A DNA stretch of 64,000 bases. Origin: Cryptomeria japonica. Its lineage: Eukaryota > Streptophyta > Pinopsida > Cupressales > Cupressaceae. Within the stretch, counting starts at the first letter, position 1. Every line of letters starts with the position of its first letter. The notes beneath the pieces are model-generated. The model was not told the origin of the DNA. It searched no databases and saw only the letters and a list, made by a program, of their open reading frames with translations. Location of the stretch: positions 254,187,533 through 254,251,532 of the forward strand of contig NC_081410.1 in assembly GCF_030272615.1 (NCBI RefSeq), in the 5' to 3' direction. Shown piece after piece: positions 48,317 to 60,471 of the stretch. Both the position numbers and the translations under genes were made by a program.

Positions 48317-50994
48317 ATGCCAATAGAGGACTTAGGAACTTCATGAATCAAGGGAATGTATATGAGTAAGCTAATGGGAGAATCTGGAAAGATCAAACCA
48401 ACATATAAACATATTGAAGAACTAGGGTTTACAAACATTCTGGATATTTCTGATTTTGAGGATGAGATAAGTAGATATGTACTAAGCAGAGTACATGGGG
48501 AATTCATATGGTTGAAAAAACCTTACAAAATCACCAAGGAAGCCATCTGGACAATAATTGGTTTCCCTTTGGCAGGGCAACATCCAAACAAGAATGTTTC
48601 AAATGACTTCGTGAGGAAGATCACCGATGCTACTTTTGATAAAATATCCATGAAAGTGAGCACTATCACCGACATTGACATCAAATTTGTTAGAATGATT
48701 ATCAGATATAAGGTAACTCAGTCAAACCAACTGAATTTTATTTTTAGTTCATGCATTTTGGCTGCATATAAAATGATGATTGATAATGTAAAGTTAGATC
48801 TATGCGGTTGGATGCTTGATGAGTTGTTAATCAACTTAGGAAAGATTAAGGGTGAGAAGAAGGGCACTTTTTGATATGGGAACTTGTTATTCTACTTGAT
48901 GTTATATTTCCTGAATGATTCACCCAGTTCTAGAAAGAGGCAATGGGCTTTTGACATTCCAGTAGGAAGACAATTAAAACAGTCAATTGCTGCATTAGGA
49001 AGTCAGAGAGATGATAAGATATGGGGTTATTTTAAGGCATTTCAAAAATCTATGAGGTCAAGGGTAAGGGTACCTAAGCATATTATAGAAAAATACTCTA
49101 CCGACATATGCTTCATGGTAAATAAGGATGAGACTCTCATGGAAACAGTTAAGCTGTGAAAGATTTGGATTGAAAAAATGGGCTATGAGGTAGATGCATA
49201 GATTCTTGATGCCTACGCAAAAATGCTAATTGATGCACCAATTGATGAGGCAGAGAATCCCTATGGAACTACACAATAGAAAACTCAAGAGGTTGAAATA
49301 GAGCTCAACCAGAAGAAAAGGGAGAAATAAGAAGGAAAAGAAAGTAAGTTTGTGCAGATGGTCTCAAAGGACATAAAGGCACTAATTGATGTTGTCCCAG
49401 AGAAAGGTAGAAAGAGGAAGGATCCAAAAGTTCATATTGAACCTGTTACTACATATTCTGAATCAGAGGATGACACACCGTTAGCATTTAAGAGGGTTGT
49501 TAGGAAGAAACCAGAGGAAACAAAGGTGGAAGCAAAGAAGCAACCACTTAGGAAGGTCACAATCAAGCTATTGGCACAAAAGAGAGCACCTAAAGCTACA
49601 CCTACAGCTACATCTGGTATTGTTAAGAGGAAGAAGAAGAGTGACATTGACTTAGCACTTGAAACTGGTAATGTAACTATCATACCACCTAAAACTTGTG
49701 CAGAAATTGTAGATGAAATTACAAAAGATGGCATATTGAAGAATGTTAAATTTTATTATGAAAAATTAGAGGGTGATGAACAGATAGAGGTAGAAGAAGT
49801 AGTCCTACTATACTTGGATATCTATAAGAAAACCTTAATAGCGATAGAAAACCAAATACTGGCTGAGTTATATAACATGTTAGATGCTAGAAGATTATCT
49901 TCTATACAAGCGGATAAACACATTAAAATGCAAGAACTATTAGCTATCTATGTTACTATAGCTCCAAAGGAAATGGCAAAGACAATTGAGGCAGCACATA
50001 GAAAAGTCTTCAATAGCAAACATAGGATAACTAGTCTGATGCTAGGGAGAGTGAATGAAGTAATAAAGGAAACTCAGAAAACATGGATTATTTTTTTGTG
50101 AGAACACAAAGGATTCTTTACTTCAATGGAGACCAAGATAGACACTATAGATATGTCGGTTGAGGGAAAAGGAAAAGGGATTATGGGCACTTCATCATCA
50201 ATTTTGAAAAATATCAAGATAGTGGAAATTGAGCCACCGGTAAATACAGATGTCCGATTAATACTGAGAATGAACAAGATAACATTGTATAGGTTACTAA
50301 TACAAAGGACAATTGTCCTTGGGATACAAATGTATAGGTTGAGGATATTGTTCCTATAGAGAAACCGACAGTTACACAGACTGCACCAAGTGGCAAAACC
50401 ACTGGTGCAAGTGACGAGGTCATAAAGGAGACAACAAGGGAATCCGATAGGGAACTAGTTGTTGGCCCATCATTATTATCAATTGACACTTCTCAAGTAG
50501 AAAATAAAACCATCACAGAGATGAGTCCCACTGAACTGATGATGATGGTTGCTAAAAAATTGATGAAGGAGGGAACCACAAACAAGGGGATTATAGATCA
50601 ATCAATCACTGTTTTACACAGATTGGTCTCGGAGTGTAAGATTGAAAATGAAGTGAGCCCTTCCAGCAAGCTTAAGGTAATCATTGAGCACATATCAAAA
50701 GACTTTCAATCCTTATAGTAAATCTCTAACCGACAAGAACTAGAAAGATTTACTTAGGCTAAGAGAGCCGCTTTTGATCAGGTAATTGAGACAGAGAAGA
50801 AAAATATTGAGGAGAAGCTAATCTTAATAGAAAATTATTTAAAACAATGTAGAAATATATATAGGGTATGTTGCAATACTCAAATACTTATAGAAAATGT
50901 AGATAAAAAGATAAAAGAGATTCAGGAGAAAATTGCAAGTATTGCTAGCTCTTTTGATGGATTAATTTCATTGACAACATCAATTGATGGTTAA
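48317..50994 (+). pseudogene. Element F extra 3' ORF product, about 880 codons, unknown function
   Basis: A frame begins at ATG 48317 (MPIEDLGTS) and continues through MSKLMGESGKIKPTYKHIEE to about 50300 with stops that mostly fit CAG-to-TAG, CGA-to-TGA or CAA-to-TAA changes, then shifts frame before 50521 and ends near 50994. The N-terminal ~270 residues look globular, with a plant retroelement-type WLKKPYKITKEAIWTIIGFP segment. The middle is Lys/Pro-rich (about 49380-49640), and the C-terminal part from about 50750 is coiled-coil-like. I recognise no enzyme motif, signal peptide or membrane segment, so an envelope role is not supported. Confidence 0.6.
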
Positions 50995-51520
50995 ATTTTC
51001 TTCTCTTGAGAAGGAAAGGGACAAAATAATTTGAAGAGCCAGAAGTCTGAGAGGCTTTGTGAGTCCAAGATTGGATTCACTCTGTGTACATAAGAAAGAA
51101 TGCATGGATATGGTGGGAAAGCCCACACCGGCAAAGGTAAATGAAAAAGAATCTTTTGCACATTTATTGAGTAAACTTGTATCTATTTCCAGCACACTCA
51201 AAACTGGCTAGGATACTTATGTGGAGTTACTAGAGAAGGCTTATCCAGAAATTTTGAAGCTGGTCAAGCTTCAGTAAGACATTTTTGGAGGTTCATTGTA
51301 CAGTTCTTATTCTTTAACATTTTTGGGGGGGAATTCATGTCAAAGGGGGAGTAGTATAGATGTGAAAAAGAATAAAAGATTTGCATGCATTATGGGGAGT
51401 TATAGAGTTTTTGAGTTTTGGAGATGAATTATTTTGCATATTTAGCTTAGGGGGAGCAGGGTAGGATTAAACCGATAGATGGAACCATGACCATTTTTCA
51501 CATGAGTGTTGCCATCAATT
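50995..51520. other. Element F 3' untranslated region with extra purine tracts
   Basis: No frame is supported. Purine runs AAAGGGGGAGTAG (51342-51354) and TTAGGGGGAGCAGGG (51446-51460) precede the true polypurine tract, as in many plant copia elements. Confidence 0.55.
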
Positions 51521-51534
51521 CCAAAGGGGGAGAT
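51521..51534 (+). other. Polypurine tract of element F
   Basis: CCAAAGGGGGAGAT directly before the LTR start TGTTGGCAATTGAC. Confidence 0.85.
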
Positions 51535-52467
51535 TGTTGGCAATTGACACTCTATTGGTTGGTTTCACTATGTTGTCATTGATGGCAACATGATTTTCTG
51601 TTTCGGCTTCATGTTTTGATTCTATGGTATACCGGCAGGCACTTCACAGATTCTACACCGACACTGGCAGGTCAAAAGATTTCTTTGGTCACCGACAATG
51701 CAAGCCGACATGGTATAGTAAAGGTTATCGGTATTGGAGGCCAACACATCTTGGATTCGGCATCGACAACTTGTTTTAATGTTTATATATTCATGTTATC
51801 TGGACAATATGTAATCTGATATTGTATATATCTTTGTAAGTTGACATAAGGCATAAAGTTGTATACGGTATATAGGGAAGTTTCATTAGGTAATTTTGTG
51901 ATATAGGGGGATAGACATCATATAGGAGATTATGATGATGTAATATGATGCAAAATATATCAGAGAGATTATGTATGTAAGGAATTTATTGTAAGGGTTA
52001 TTTCGGTAAAGGGGTTTAGGGTTTCTAACTGGAACATACAAAGCTTAAAATGGAACTGTATTCTAGCATAGAATATGTTATCTTAGAAGTTCACACTTCT
52101 TCAGATTGTTGTCTAGAATTTTATGTAGTTAGTGAGGCTCCTATTGTGATTGACCAGTGTGCTCTAGGCTATAAGCCTTCCTGCAAGTACATACCCATCA
52201 TATATTATAATATCTCTTCATATGGCCAGTGGATTGATATTGTGGGTCACAAATCCCACTGTGGTTTTTCCTCTTTGAGGTTTTCCATGTATAAATCTAT
52301 GTGTTATGATTCTCATTTATGTGCTTGTCTTATTGGTTTCTTTACTTCTTTCAATTCTATTTATACCAGTATACCAGTTGGTGTATGAATATTTTGTTAA
52401 AGCTAAAATCTACTATTTTGGTATAACACTAATTCACCCCCCCTCTTAGTGTTATTGGTTTCCGACA
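51535..52467 (+). repeat. Element F 3' LTR
   Basis: It runs from TGTTGGCAATTGACAC to TTTCCGACA (933 bp). The start after a purine tract fixes the plus orientation. Only one LTR is in the window, so the right end is inferred from the terminal CA and the loss of similarity beyond it. Confidence 0.7.
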
Positions 52468-53161
52468 TATTCGTCAAGTTGTTCTTAATTACATTTTCCC
52501 AAATTATATCTTTAATGGTCAATTCACATGCTACAATCATCAGTGCTCAATATTAACATAATCTCTCAAGGTCGACTTGACTCAGAATAAGCATATCTTT
52601 GAAGTTTCGCATTAACATGCTACTAGATTACCACAAACATGATTCAACTCAACATTTTGTCATCAGAAACCAAGAAACAAGAGGAAACTAGAGCATGAAG
52701 ATTTGCTCAATATTGCATAACCAAATATACTTCAGAAGCACAACAACTGGAGCAATACTTCCAGAGAACTAGAATCATGAGTATAGTAATCTCAATTGAT
52801 AACAACAGTCACACAAAAATGATTGTACTACCATATCTGCATTAAGAACCTAAACACAAAGGACTATTCTTCTGAAATAAATTACTGCATGAACAACCAA
52901 AGCACAAAAAACTGATTGCCACAACCAACACCAAATATTTCATTAAGGTAAATGTATATTTATACAGACAATACATATTTCCAAAGCATTAAGCACGTCA
53001 ACAACTATAAACTGCCATCTACAACATACATGCCTATCTTCCACTATTCTGCAACACATCATACATACCTATCTTCCACTATTTTGCAGCACATCCGGAC
53101 CAATCTAGATAACCGGGTTTGACATCAGTGACAACTATGACAAGTATTTCTAGCAATCTCT
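52468..53161. other. Unassigned stretch between elements F and E
   Basis: I see no gene or recognised element. It holds a 35-bp tandem duplication at 53025-53094. It could be the target of F and E or an old transposon fragment. Confidence 0.4.
53025..53094. repeat. 35-bp tandem duplication
   Basis: Two adjacent units starting CATACATGCCTATCTTCCAC at 53025 and CATACATACCTATCTTCCAC at 53060, with three or four differences. Confidence 0.85.
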
Positions 53162-54634
53162 TGTTAATCTTAGAGGATCTAGTTAATATTGAGAGGGGGG
53201 GTTAATCAGTATTAACAACAATTTCAAACTTTAAACTTGAACTTATAAAGCTTCACCAAATCAATTATAAACCAGTAATAAACTCTTTACCATTACCGGT
53301 AATCATTGATAACCAACTATTAAACTAATTTAACAAAACTGCTCATCAAGTGTTCATCAACATGCATAAACTGAAAAATAAAACATAACAACACATAAAA
53401 ATATTCACCATATGAACACCATGTTTTTCACGTGGAAACCCAAATAGGGAAAAACAATGGTGGGAATTGGTACCCACAAAAATTGTGCACTCTTTTGGAA
53501 TGCGCCCTATTAGGAGCTTACAAAGATGCCCTGCTAGGAGAAGACCCTGTTAGGAGTCACCCGGTTAAGGGATTTAGATGATGAGCCCTATTAGGAGCTT
53601 TGACCTATTAGGATCAACCTTGCAAGAGGATTTAACACTCATATGTTGAGCTATGCAGTTAAGGGATTTACAATGTAAACCCTATTAGAACCTACCCGAT
53701 TAAGGGATTTTGAAGGCTGCAACTGCTAGGGAACAATAGTGAATGATCTGGGTATAGCATTTAACTTCTTTCTTGATCAGATTTAATTCTGCTCCAAATC
53801 TTCTACACTATGGCAGATCTCTCACACTCTTCTCAAAACCACCAACACAATAAACATCAACTGTACCAACCTAAATAACCTTTACAACTTACTCGGTTAC
53901 AAAAACCTAAGACTTACAACATAGATCATCACAGATCTTTACAAATCATTACACATCATCAAATGGATCATAACAATCAATTATAAATCAATTACAGTCA
54001 TTGAGTGATCACCGCACCTCGATCTGATACACTTTCAAACCCTTAACTCATTCTGCTAAGCAGTTTGCACATTCCCAAGAAATTCACTCTCTAATTGTGC
54101 TAAAACATCATTCAAACACTTCATGTGGTTTCAACCACATCATCACCAACTTATAAACATAATGTGATCCACCGACGAACTCAAAATCATTATCGGTTAA
54201 GAGAATTTTTTACAGATCCTTAAACCCTTCTTAAACCCTCGCAAAAATACAACAAAAATCATAAACATGACTTTCGGTAACCAAACAATGATACAGACAT
54301 ATTACAATGATACAAACTCACATTCCAAACCACAACACTTCAATCATCACCAATCGCCAGATCTAATCAAAACATTTCCTCGTTTACTGGTTAAGGTCCT
54401 AATTCCCAGTTTCCTATTTCTGGACTGGTAAGGTCTTTCCAGTAGACCAAAAAGACTAAGATGACAAAATACAACATAGTAAATATTAGTTGCCATCAAT
54501 GAAAGCACAAATAACTGATCAAAGTCATCCAATCATGCAATCTCAATTTCTTCATCACAATGTCTTCACAAATAGTACTTTACCAGTTCAGTCATCATTC
54601 TTCATCTGCATCAGTTATGCCAATCATGCCAACA
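53162..54634 (-). repeat. Element E 3' LTR
   Basis: It runs from TGTTAATCTTAGAGG to CATGCCAACA (1473 bp) and matches 60472-61974 with many substitutions, so E is old. A region of repeated CCCTGTTAGGAG / ACCCGGTTAAGGGATTT phrases lies at 53505-53730. Confidence 0.92.
53505..53730. repeat. Degenerate CCCTGTTAGGAGC / CCGGTTAAGGGATTT repeats in E LTR
   Basis: Several spaced copies of two short phrases. The same region in the right LTR (60810-61045) has a slightly different arrangement. Confidence 0.65.
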
Positions 54635-54648
54635 TTCTCCCCCTTCGG
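54635..54648 (-). other. Polypurine tract of element E
   Basis: The minus strand reads GCCGAAGGGGGAGAA just before the 3' LTR. Confidence 0.85.
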
Positions 54649-55019
54649 CATTGATGGCAACACCAACATAAACACCAACATATTCAACTAAAATCATGTT
54701 GCTCAGTTCGAGAATGTCTCTGTTGCACTTCACTCTTTTGTCGGTTCTTCTCTTCTCCACCTAGAACTAAATCTTAATTTCTTCTCCCCCTTTCTGTTAC
54801 AGATCTTCTCCTCCTTATACTAAAATATTTATTCTCCCCCTTTGACAGCAATGTTGAAGGTGCATATGCATCGTGGGTCATCAAATTTGCTTATGTTATC
54901 TTCAACATCTCTACAAATCTCATCTAAGCTGCCCCCCTGCGGAGTAGCCATCATTTCATCAATCCATAGTGAAAAATGTTCAATAAGCATACTAGATTGA
55001 TGCATCTCATGCATCCTAT
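54649..55019. other. Element E 3' untranslated region
   Basis: It lies between the RNase H end and the polypurine tract, with pyrimidine-rich runs (purine on the minus strand). Unlike F and G, E has no room for an extra 3' ORF here. Confidence 0.5.
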
Positions 55020-56748
55020 TTTTTCTTGTATAGGGCTCTAACCCATAATTTACCTCTGAGGTACTCAAAGGTAGTCTTCGACAATGATTTTGTGAAAATA
55101 TCTGCTAGCTACTCTTTGCTTGTCACATACTACATTCTGACTTGTTTTTCCCGTACTCTCTCCCTCAAAAAGTGATATTTCAATTCTATGTGTTTAGTTC
55201 TTGCATGTAATACATGATTTTTTGAAATATTAATTGCACTTGTATTGTCACAATAAATAGTTACTGGTTTAGACATATCTAGCTTAAAACCTTCCAACAA
55301 ATGTCTCATCTACATTGCCTGTGTGCAATTCATAGATGTTGCAACATATTCAGCTTCAGTTGTTTACTGTGATACACATGTTTTCTTCTTACTTGTCCAA
55401 GCAACCAATCTACCTCCAAGAAGAAAAGCTCCACTAATAGTGCTTTTCTGATCATCAACATTGCCTACCCAATCTACATTAGTAAACACTTCCAAAGAAA
55501 AATCATTTTTTATAAGAATATCATAAGCCATAATCTATTGTTCCTTTCAAGTATCAGAATATCCTTTTCACTGAAATATAGCAACCAAACCAGCAACATG
55601 TGCAGTATCAGACCTACTGTGAACAACATAATGCAACTTACCAATCATAGACCTGTATTCTTTTTTATCAATAGAGGGTGAATGATCATGTTTAGAGAAT
55701 TTAGAACCTGTCACCATTAGAGTACCAACCGGTTTACAAACCTCCATGCCAAATGTTTTCAACACTTCCTTTACATACTTAGTCTAACAGATAAATATTC
55801 TTCTATCCAATTGTTGGACCTGCAACCCAATGAAAAACTTAATCTCACCAATAAGAGACATCTCAAATTATTTCTTCATCTCCTCAGTAAATTCCATACA
55901 TAAATCATCATCACCTCCAAAAATTATATCATCTACAAAAAATACAACTATCAACACTCTATCTCCATTAGTATGTTGTTGTCCTCACTGGTACATTGGA
56001 ATCCTATCTTGATCAGGTGTACATGAAATATTTCATACCATGCTCTTGGTGCCTCCTTCAATCCATACAGAGCCTTATGTAACTTGCAAACCATATCTTT
56101 ATCCTCAGACAAAGCAAATCCATCCGATTGTTCTATGTACACTTCTTCCTCAAGGATGCCATTAAGAAAAGCAGATTTAACATCCATCTGGTAGACCTTA
56201 AATCCTTTAAATGCAGCATAAGCAAGTATAATTATTACTCCTTCTAATCTTGCCATTGGTGCAAAGGTTTCTCCATAATATTCTCCTTCTTTGTGTGCAT
56301 AGCCTTTTCATACCAACCTTGTTTTGTTCCTCACAACCTTGCCTTTTTCATTCAACTTGTTTCTAAAGACCCATTTAGTGCCAATCACATTCTTGTCTTC
56401 TGGTTTGGGAACAAGTTTCCATGTCTTGTTCTTCTCTATTTGATCCAATTCCTCATTCATAGCATTAGTCCAATCATCATTCTTCAATTCCTCTCTTACT
56501 GTTTTAGACTTAATAGTAGAAATCAAAAAAGAGTTTTCTCTAATTTTCCTTCTTGTTTGTACACCAACATTTTTATCTCCTATAATTTATTCCTCTGAAT
56601 TATTTAATCTAACATACCTTGGTATTACCAGTTCCGGTGCTATGCCTTCTACTTCATCTTCTTCATCTTCTTCATTGCTTTCTTCATTTACCTGTTGAGC
56701 ACCTATTTATGCATTTTCTTGCTCATTATTCTTTTGTACTTTCGGTTA
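55020..56748 (-). pseudogene. Element E copia reverse transcriptase and RNase H
   Basis: The RT begins with KNKTWKLVPKPEDKNVIGTKWV (56450 region), continues with YQMDVKSAFLNGILEEEVY (56200) and KALYGLKEAPRAWYE (56060), and has the catalytic box as FVDDIIFG (about 55930; copia usually has YVDD). RNase H follows with GRLVAWTSKKK (55400), AEYVATS and the terminal ADIFTKSLSK (55090). Several stops and at least one frameshift between 56000 and 55765 make it inactive. Motif order and the ADIFTK ending are diagnostic of Ty1/copia. Confidence 0.88.
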
Positions 56749-57053
56749 TGTACGTTAGGAAATAGGAAATCATCACAAAACATTATAAACATTAATCATT
56801 GTCTAATCATAAAAAGCTAGAATGTAATGAATCTATCCTAAGACACATTCAATAGAGACATGAAAACAAAGCATACAAAACTAATGATTGTGCAAACCAG
56901 ATGACGATTTGAATGCTCCATCCATGCGGCTCCATTGTTCTTCTTTCCTCTCCAAATAGTTGTGGATCTCACCTACAAGTGCACACACAATTGAAAGCAA
57001 GTAGACGGGATTTTTGATCAAGAGTACTAGAAGCTTAGATTCAATAGCCTGAT

Positions 57054-57112
57054 TATCAATTACCAATTACCAATTACCAATTACCAATTACCAATTACCA
57101 ATTACCAATTAC
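57054..57112. repeat. AATTACC heptamer array in the solo LTR
   Basis: About eight perfect tandem copies. The same place in A (10749) has one or two, so this expanded locally. Confidence 0.95.
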
Positions 57113-57135
57113 CCTTGATTGATGAAGATCATCCA

Positions 57136-57143
57136 ATTTATAG
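57136..57143 (-). promoter_or_regulatory. Candidate TATA box in the solo LTR
   Basis: The minus strand reads CTATAAAT, in the block conserved with A and D. Confidence 0.45.
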
Positions 57144-58080
57144 AAGAATTGGAGAGATGAACAAATTAGCATGAAATGGATATTAGAAGCAATTAATTTC
57201 AAAAATGGCACAATTGAGTGGAAAGAAGAAGGTTATGACACCTTCTATGTCATGAATTATGACATATTGCCAATGCAAAGCTTAGAGGACTAGAACCCTA
57301 TGACATCTTGCTATGCCAAGAGTATGACGCATGAAGCACAAAAATAGGGAGCACTAAAGACAAGTTAATTAGGTGGAAATTAAGAATTAGGAATTTAGAA
57401 AATAGGTGGAAATTAGGAATTAGGAAATAATGAAAATAGGAAATTAAGAATTAGAAATGATGAAATTAGGAATTTAGTGAATTAATAAATAATTTCTCAT
57501 TTATTAATAATTCACAAAGAGGGAATAATTAGCCAATTAAATAAACATTTAATTGTGACAAGAAGAATTAGGATAAATAAATAATTTATTAATCCTAGAG
57601 GAAGAAATGACAAACAAGGTTAAATGATTAAATCACAAAACCTTGGAAGATGAATTAGAAATGCAAGGATGACAATTAGGTCTTGATGAAAGATAATTGA
57701 TATCGATTTGATCATGATTTTGAATTAATAAATGATTTGATTGATAAATGTGCCGAGGAACAATGACAAATTGATCCAAATTGACATGATTGAAGAGGAC
57801 AAGGATCGATGAAAAATCGATCGTAAAACGACGAGATTGACAAGTTGATAAGAGATTGACAAGATCGACCAAAATCATGATTGAAGATTGTTGTCGACAA
57901 GACCAAATTCGAAAGCGAGACAAATGAAGAGTGTAGAAGAATGACTCGATGCTCGCAAATGATAAAATCCAAGTGCGTGACATAGGAGAAATGTTAATGC
58001 GACGCAAAAACCTAAAATGAGGCAATGCGCAAATGTTAAAGTATGACTCTGCAAGCGTTGACCATTTTTAGGTGTCTACA

Positions 58081-60401
58081 GGTTCAATAAACACAAGTTT
58101 TTCTTCATCTTTCTGAGGTTCAGATCTGCTAGTCTCATCATATTTCTTAGAGATTTCATCTACCTTCACATTTGTACTCTCAATGATCCTTTTTTTCTCT
58201 TGTTATAACATTTGAAAGCCTTACTCTTTGTAGAGTAACCAAGAAATATACCTTCATCACACTTTGCATCAAGATTTCTAGTGAAATCATCATGTTTAAT
58301 GAAACATTTACAAATTTTTTAAACTTACATTAGGATTCTTTCCATGCCATAATTCATAAGGTGTTTTTTTGTTACCCCTCTTGACAAGTACCCAGTTCAA
58401 AGTGTAAACAACAATGCTAACTGCTACCTTGAATCAACATGGTTCTACCAACTTCAACAATTGTTCTATTCATTCTCTCTTATATCCCATTCTATTGTGG
58501 AGTTATAGGATTTGGCATCTGCCTCTTGATTCCCTATTCATCACAAAATTTCACAAACTCATCAAAAGTAAATTCTCCTCCCCGTTCAGATCTCAAACAT
58601 TTCAAATTCTTCTCAGTTTCTTTCTCAACTAAAGCTTTGAATGCTTTGAATTTACTGAATGCCTTAGAATTTTCTCTTAGAAAAGTTACCCACATCATCT
58701 TGGAAAATCATTAGTGAAAATCATGAAATATCTATCACCATAATAGCTCTTAGTCCTCATAGGACCACAAAGATCAGTATGAACTAAATCTAGAATATTT
58801 TTTGAAGAGAAAGACTTACTCTTAAAAGATACATAATTCATCTTACCCATGTGACAATCCCTACATAACACATTATCTGGTTTAACGAGCTAGGGTAAAC
58901 CTCTCACAATACTTGATTTACTATCCTTTATCAAAATCTCAAAATTCACATGACAAAACCTCTTGTTCCATAACCAGTTGTCTTCAATATTTTCCACCAA
59001 ACAACTATTCACATTAGTATTCAGATGAAAAATATTACCTCTTGTCTTCTTTCTAGTAGAAGTCAATTCTCCATTACTTCCAAGAATCCTACACACTCCA
59101 CTTTTAAATTGTAGAAGATATCCCCTATCATTTAATTCACCAAAACTCAAAAGGTTATGTTTTAATCCATCAACCCAAAAGACATCATCTGCATTACTTT
59201 TACCATTCAATGAAATAGTTCCTTTACCTTTAACCATGCAGGGTGAGTCATTCCCAAACCTTACCACATCGCTATCAAATTATTCAAGAGATGAGAAATT
59301 ATTTCTATCACTGGTAATGCAGTGTGAGAAACCACTATCTATTATCCATTCATCATTGCTATCCATGTGAGACACCAATTCCTTTTCATTCGTCAGATCT
59401 TCCTTCACAACAATAAGCACTATCTCCTCAATGCCATCTTCTTCTGATTCTTCATTAGTTACTCCTTCATCAACTACAACATAGCAATATTTCTACCCTT
59501 TTCCTTTAAATTTTCTAAAATTTTCCTTTTTATCACTGTTAGGACAATTTGCAACAATGTGCCCAATCTTATTGTAGGAAAAACACTTCAAGGGTAATTT
59601 ACCTTTATACTTACCAGTGTCTCTAGGAAATCTTTTAGCCAATAGTGCCTCAAATTCCATCAGATGATCTTCATTATCATCCTCACCTCTGCTACCGCCA
59701 TGAATAGACCTACAGTCATGATTATAATAAATATCCTTTCCTTTCTTCATGGATGTACCGATTACAAAAGCTCTAAAAGTAGATTCAGACGGTTTTGAAA
59801 TACTATTATCAAAGTTGTTTAACCCAAATGAAGTCAACTTTCCAATAAGAGAATCAATAGTGACTTTATCTTTAGAAATATATCTCAGTTCTTGAATTGT
59901 AGAAACTCTAATAGAATATTGTGGTAGGAGAGTTCTAAGAATTTTACTAACAACAACAACATCATCAATCGTACCTCCAGCACTCTTAATACCACCTACA
60001 ACTTCTTTAATCCTTTGACCATATTGTGCAATGTTCTCACCATCAACCATTTTCATGTCATCAAATTTTCCTCTTTAACTTTCTTCTTTTGCTCTGTGTA
60101 CATGTTCATCTCCTCCATAAATCAAGTATAATTTCTCCCATACCTTAAATGCAGTTTCTAATCAATGAATGTCTATATACTCAATTTCAAATAAAGTTCT
60201 TACAATTTATTTTGAGGCTTGAATGTTTTCTTGTTGTTCTTTAAGCTCATCTAGTTTCAAGGGGCTAGTAGTAGGAGCAGCATACTTGTTTACCACATGA
60301 TTCCAATACTGAGCACCCAATCCTTTAATGTATATCTTCATCCAGTCTTTCCATACCTGGTAGTTGTCCTTGGTAAACTTGGGGCCCTCCTTCTTCAACA
60401 T
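58081..60401 (-). pseudogene. Element E copia Gag, protease and integrase
   Basis: Gag starts at ATG 60401 (FTKDNYQVWKDWM, a UBN2/copia-type Gag) and reaches a zinc knuckle near 59570, CFSYNKIGHIVANC, where the second cysteine is replaced by tyrosine. Protease is marked by WIIDSGFSHC (about 59340). The GAG-pre-integrase zinc region (WNKRFCHVNFEIL, 58960) and integrase (LVHTDLCGPM at 58780, then a shifted frame with ERGGEF and PQQNGI) follow. Stops such as the one at 58890 fit CAG to TAG. Integrase is frameshifted after about 58720 and cut by the solo LTR. Confidence 0.88.
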
Positions 60402-60457
60402 CTTTCTTCAAGATCTTTCCCTCAAGTTGTTAAGCTTTCTGCACACAGAGGACCAAT

Positions 60458-60470
60458 GCTCTGATACCAA
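60458..60470 (-). other. Primer-binding site of element E (initiator tRNA-Met type)
   Basis: The minus strand reads TTGGTATCAGAGC, one base from the LTR. Confidence 0.92.
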
Positions 60471-60471
60471 T

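Larger units (their letters stand above)
47011..52467 (+). mobile_element. Element F: 3' part of a Ty1/copia retrotransposon with an extra 3' ORF
   Basis: It is on the plus strand. It contains a long extra coding region (48317-50994), a polypurine tract ending at 51534 and a 3' LTR (51535-52467). Its 5' part with pol must lie left of element B, beyond the window. The layout (pol elsewhere, extra ORF then 3' LTR) resembles SIRE-like copia elements with an env-like ORF, but I cannot assign the clade without pol. Confidence 0.7.
56749..58080 (-). repeat. Solo LTR of the A/D family in element E
   Basis: One LTR with no internal region. It starts TGTACGTTAGGAAATAGGAA, ends GGTGTCTACA and is alignable with A 10428-11488 and D 34584-36027. 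Flanks are GGTTA (56744-56748) and GGTTC (58081-58085), four of five bases alike, consistent with an aged target duplication. Copia coding sequence continues on both sides. Confidence 0.9.

Noticed and set aside
48317-50994. Envelope-like gene in F
   Set aside because: No signal peptide, membrane helix or fusion-like segment visible; annotated as an unknown extra ORF instead.
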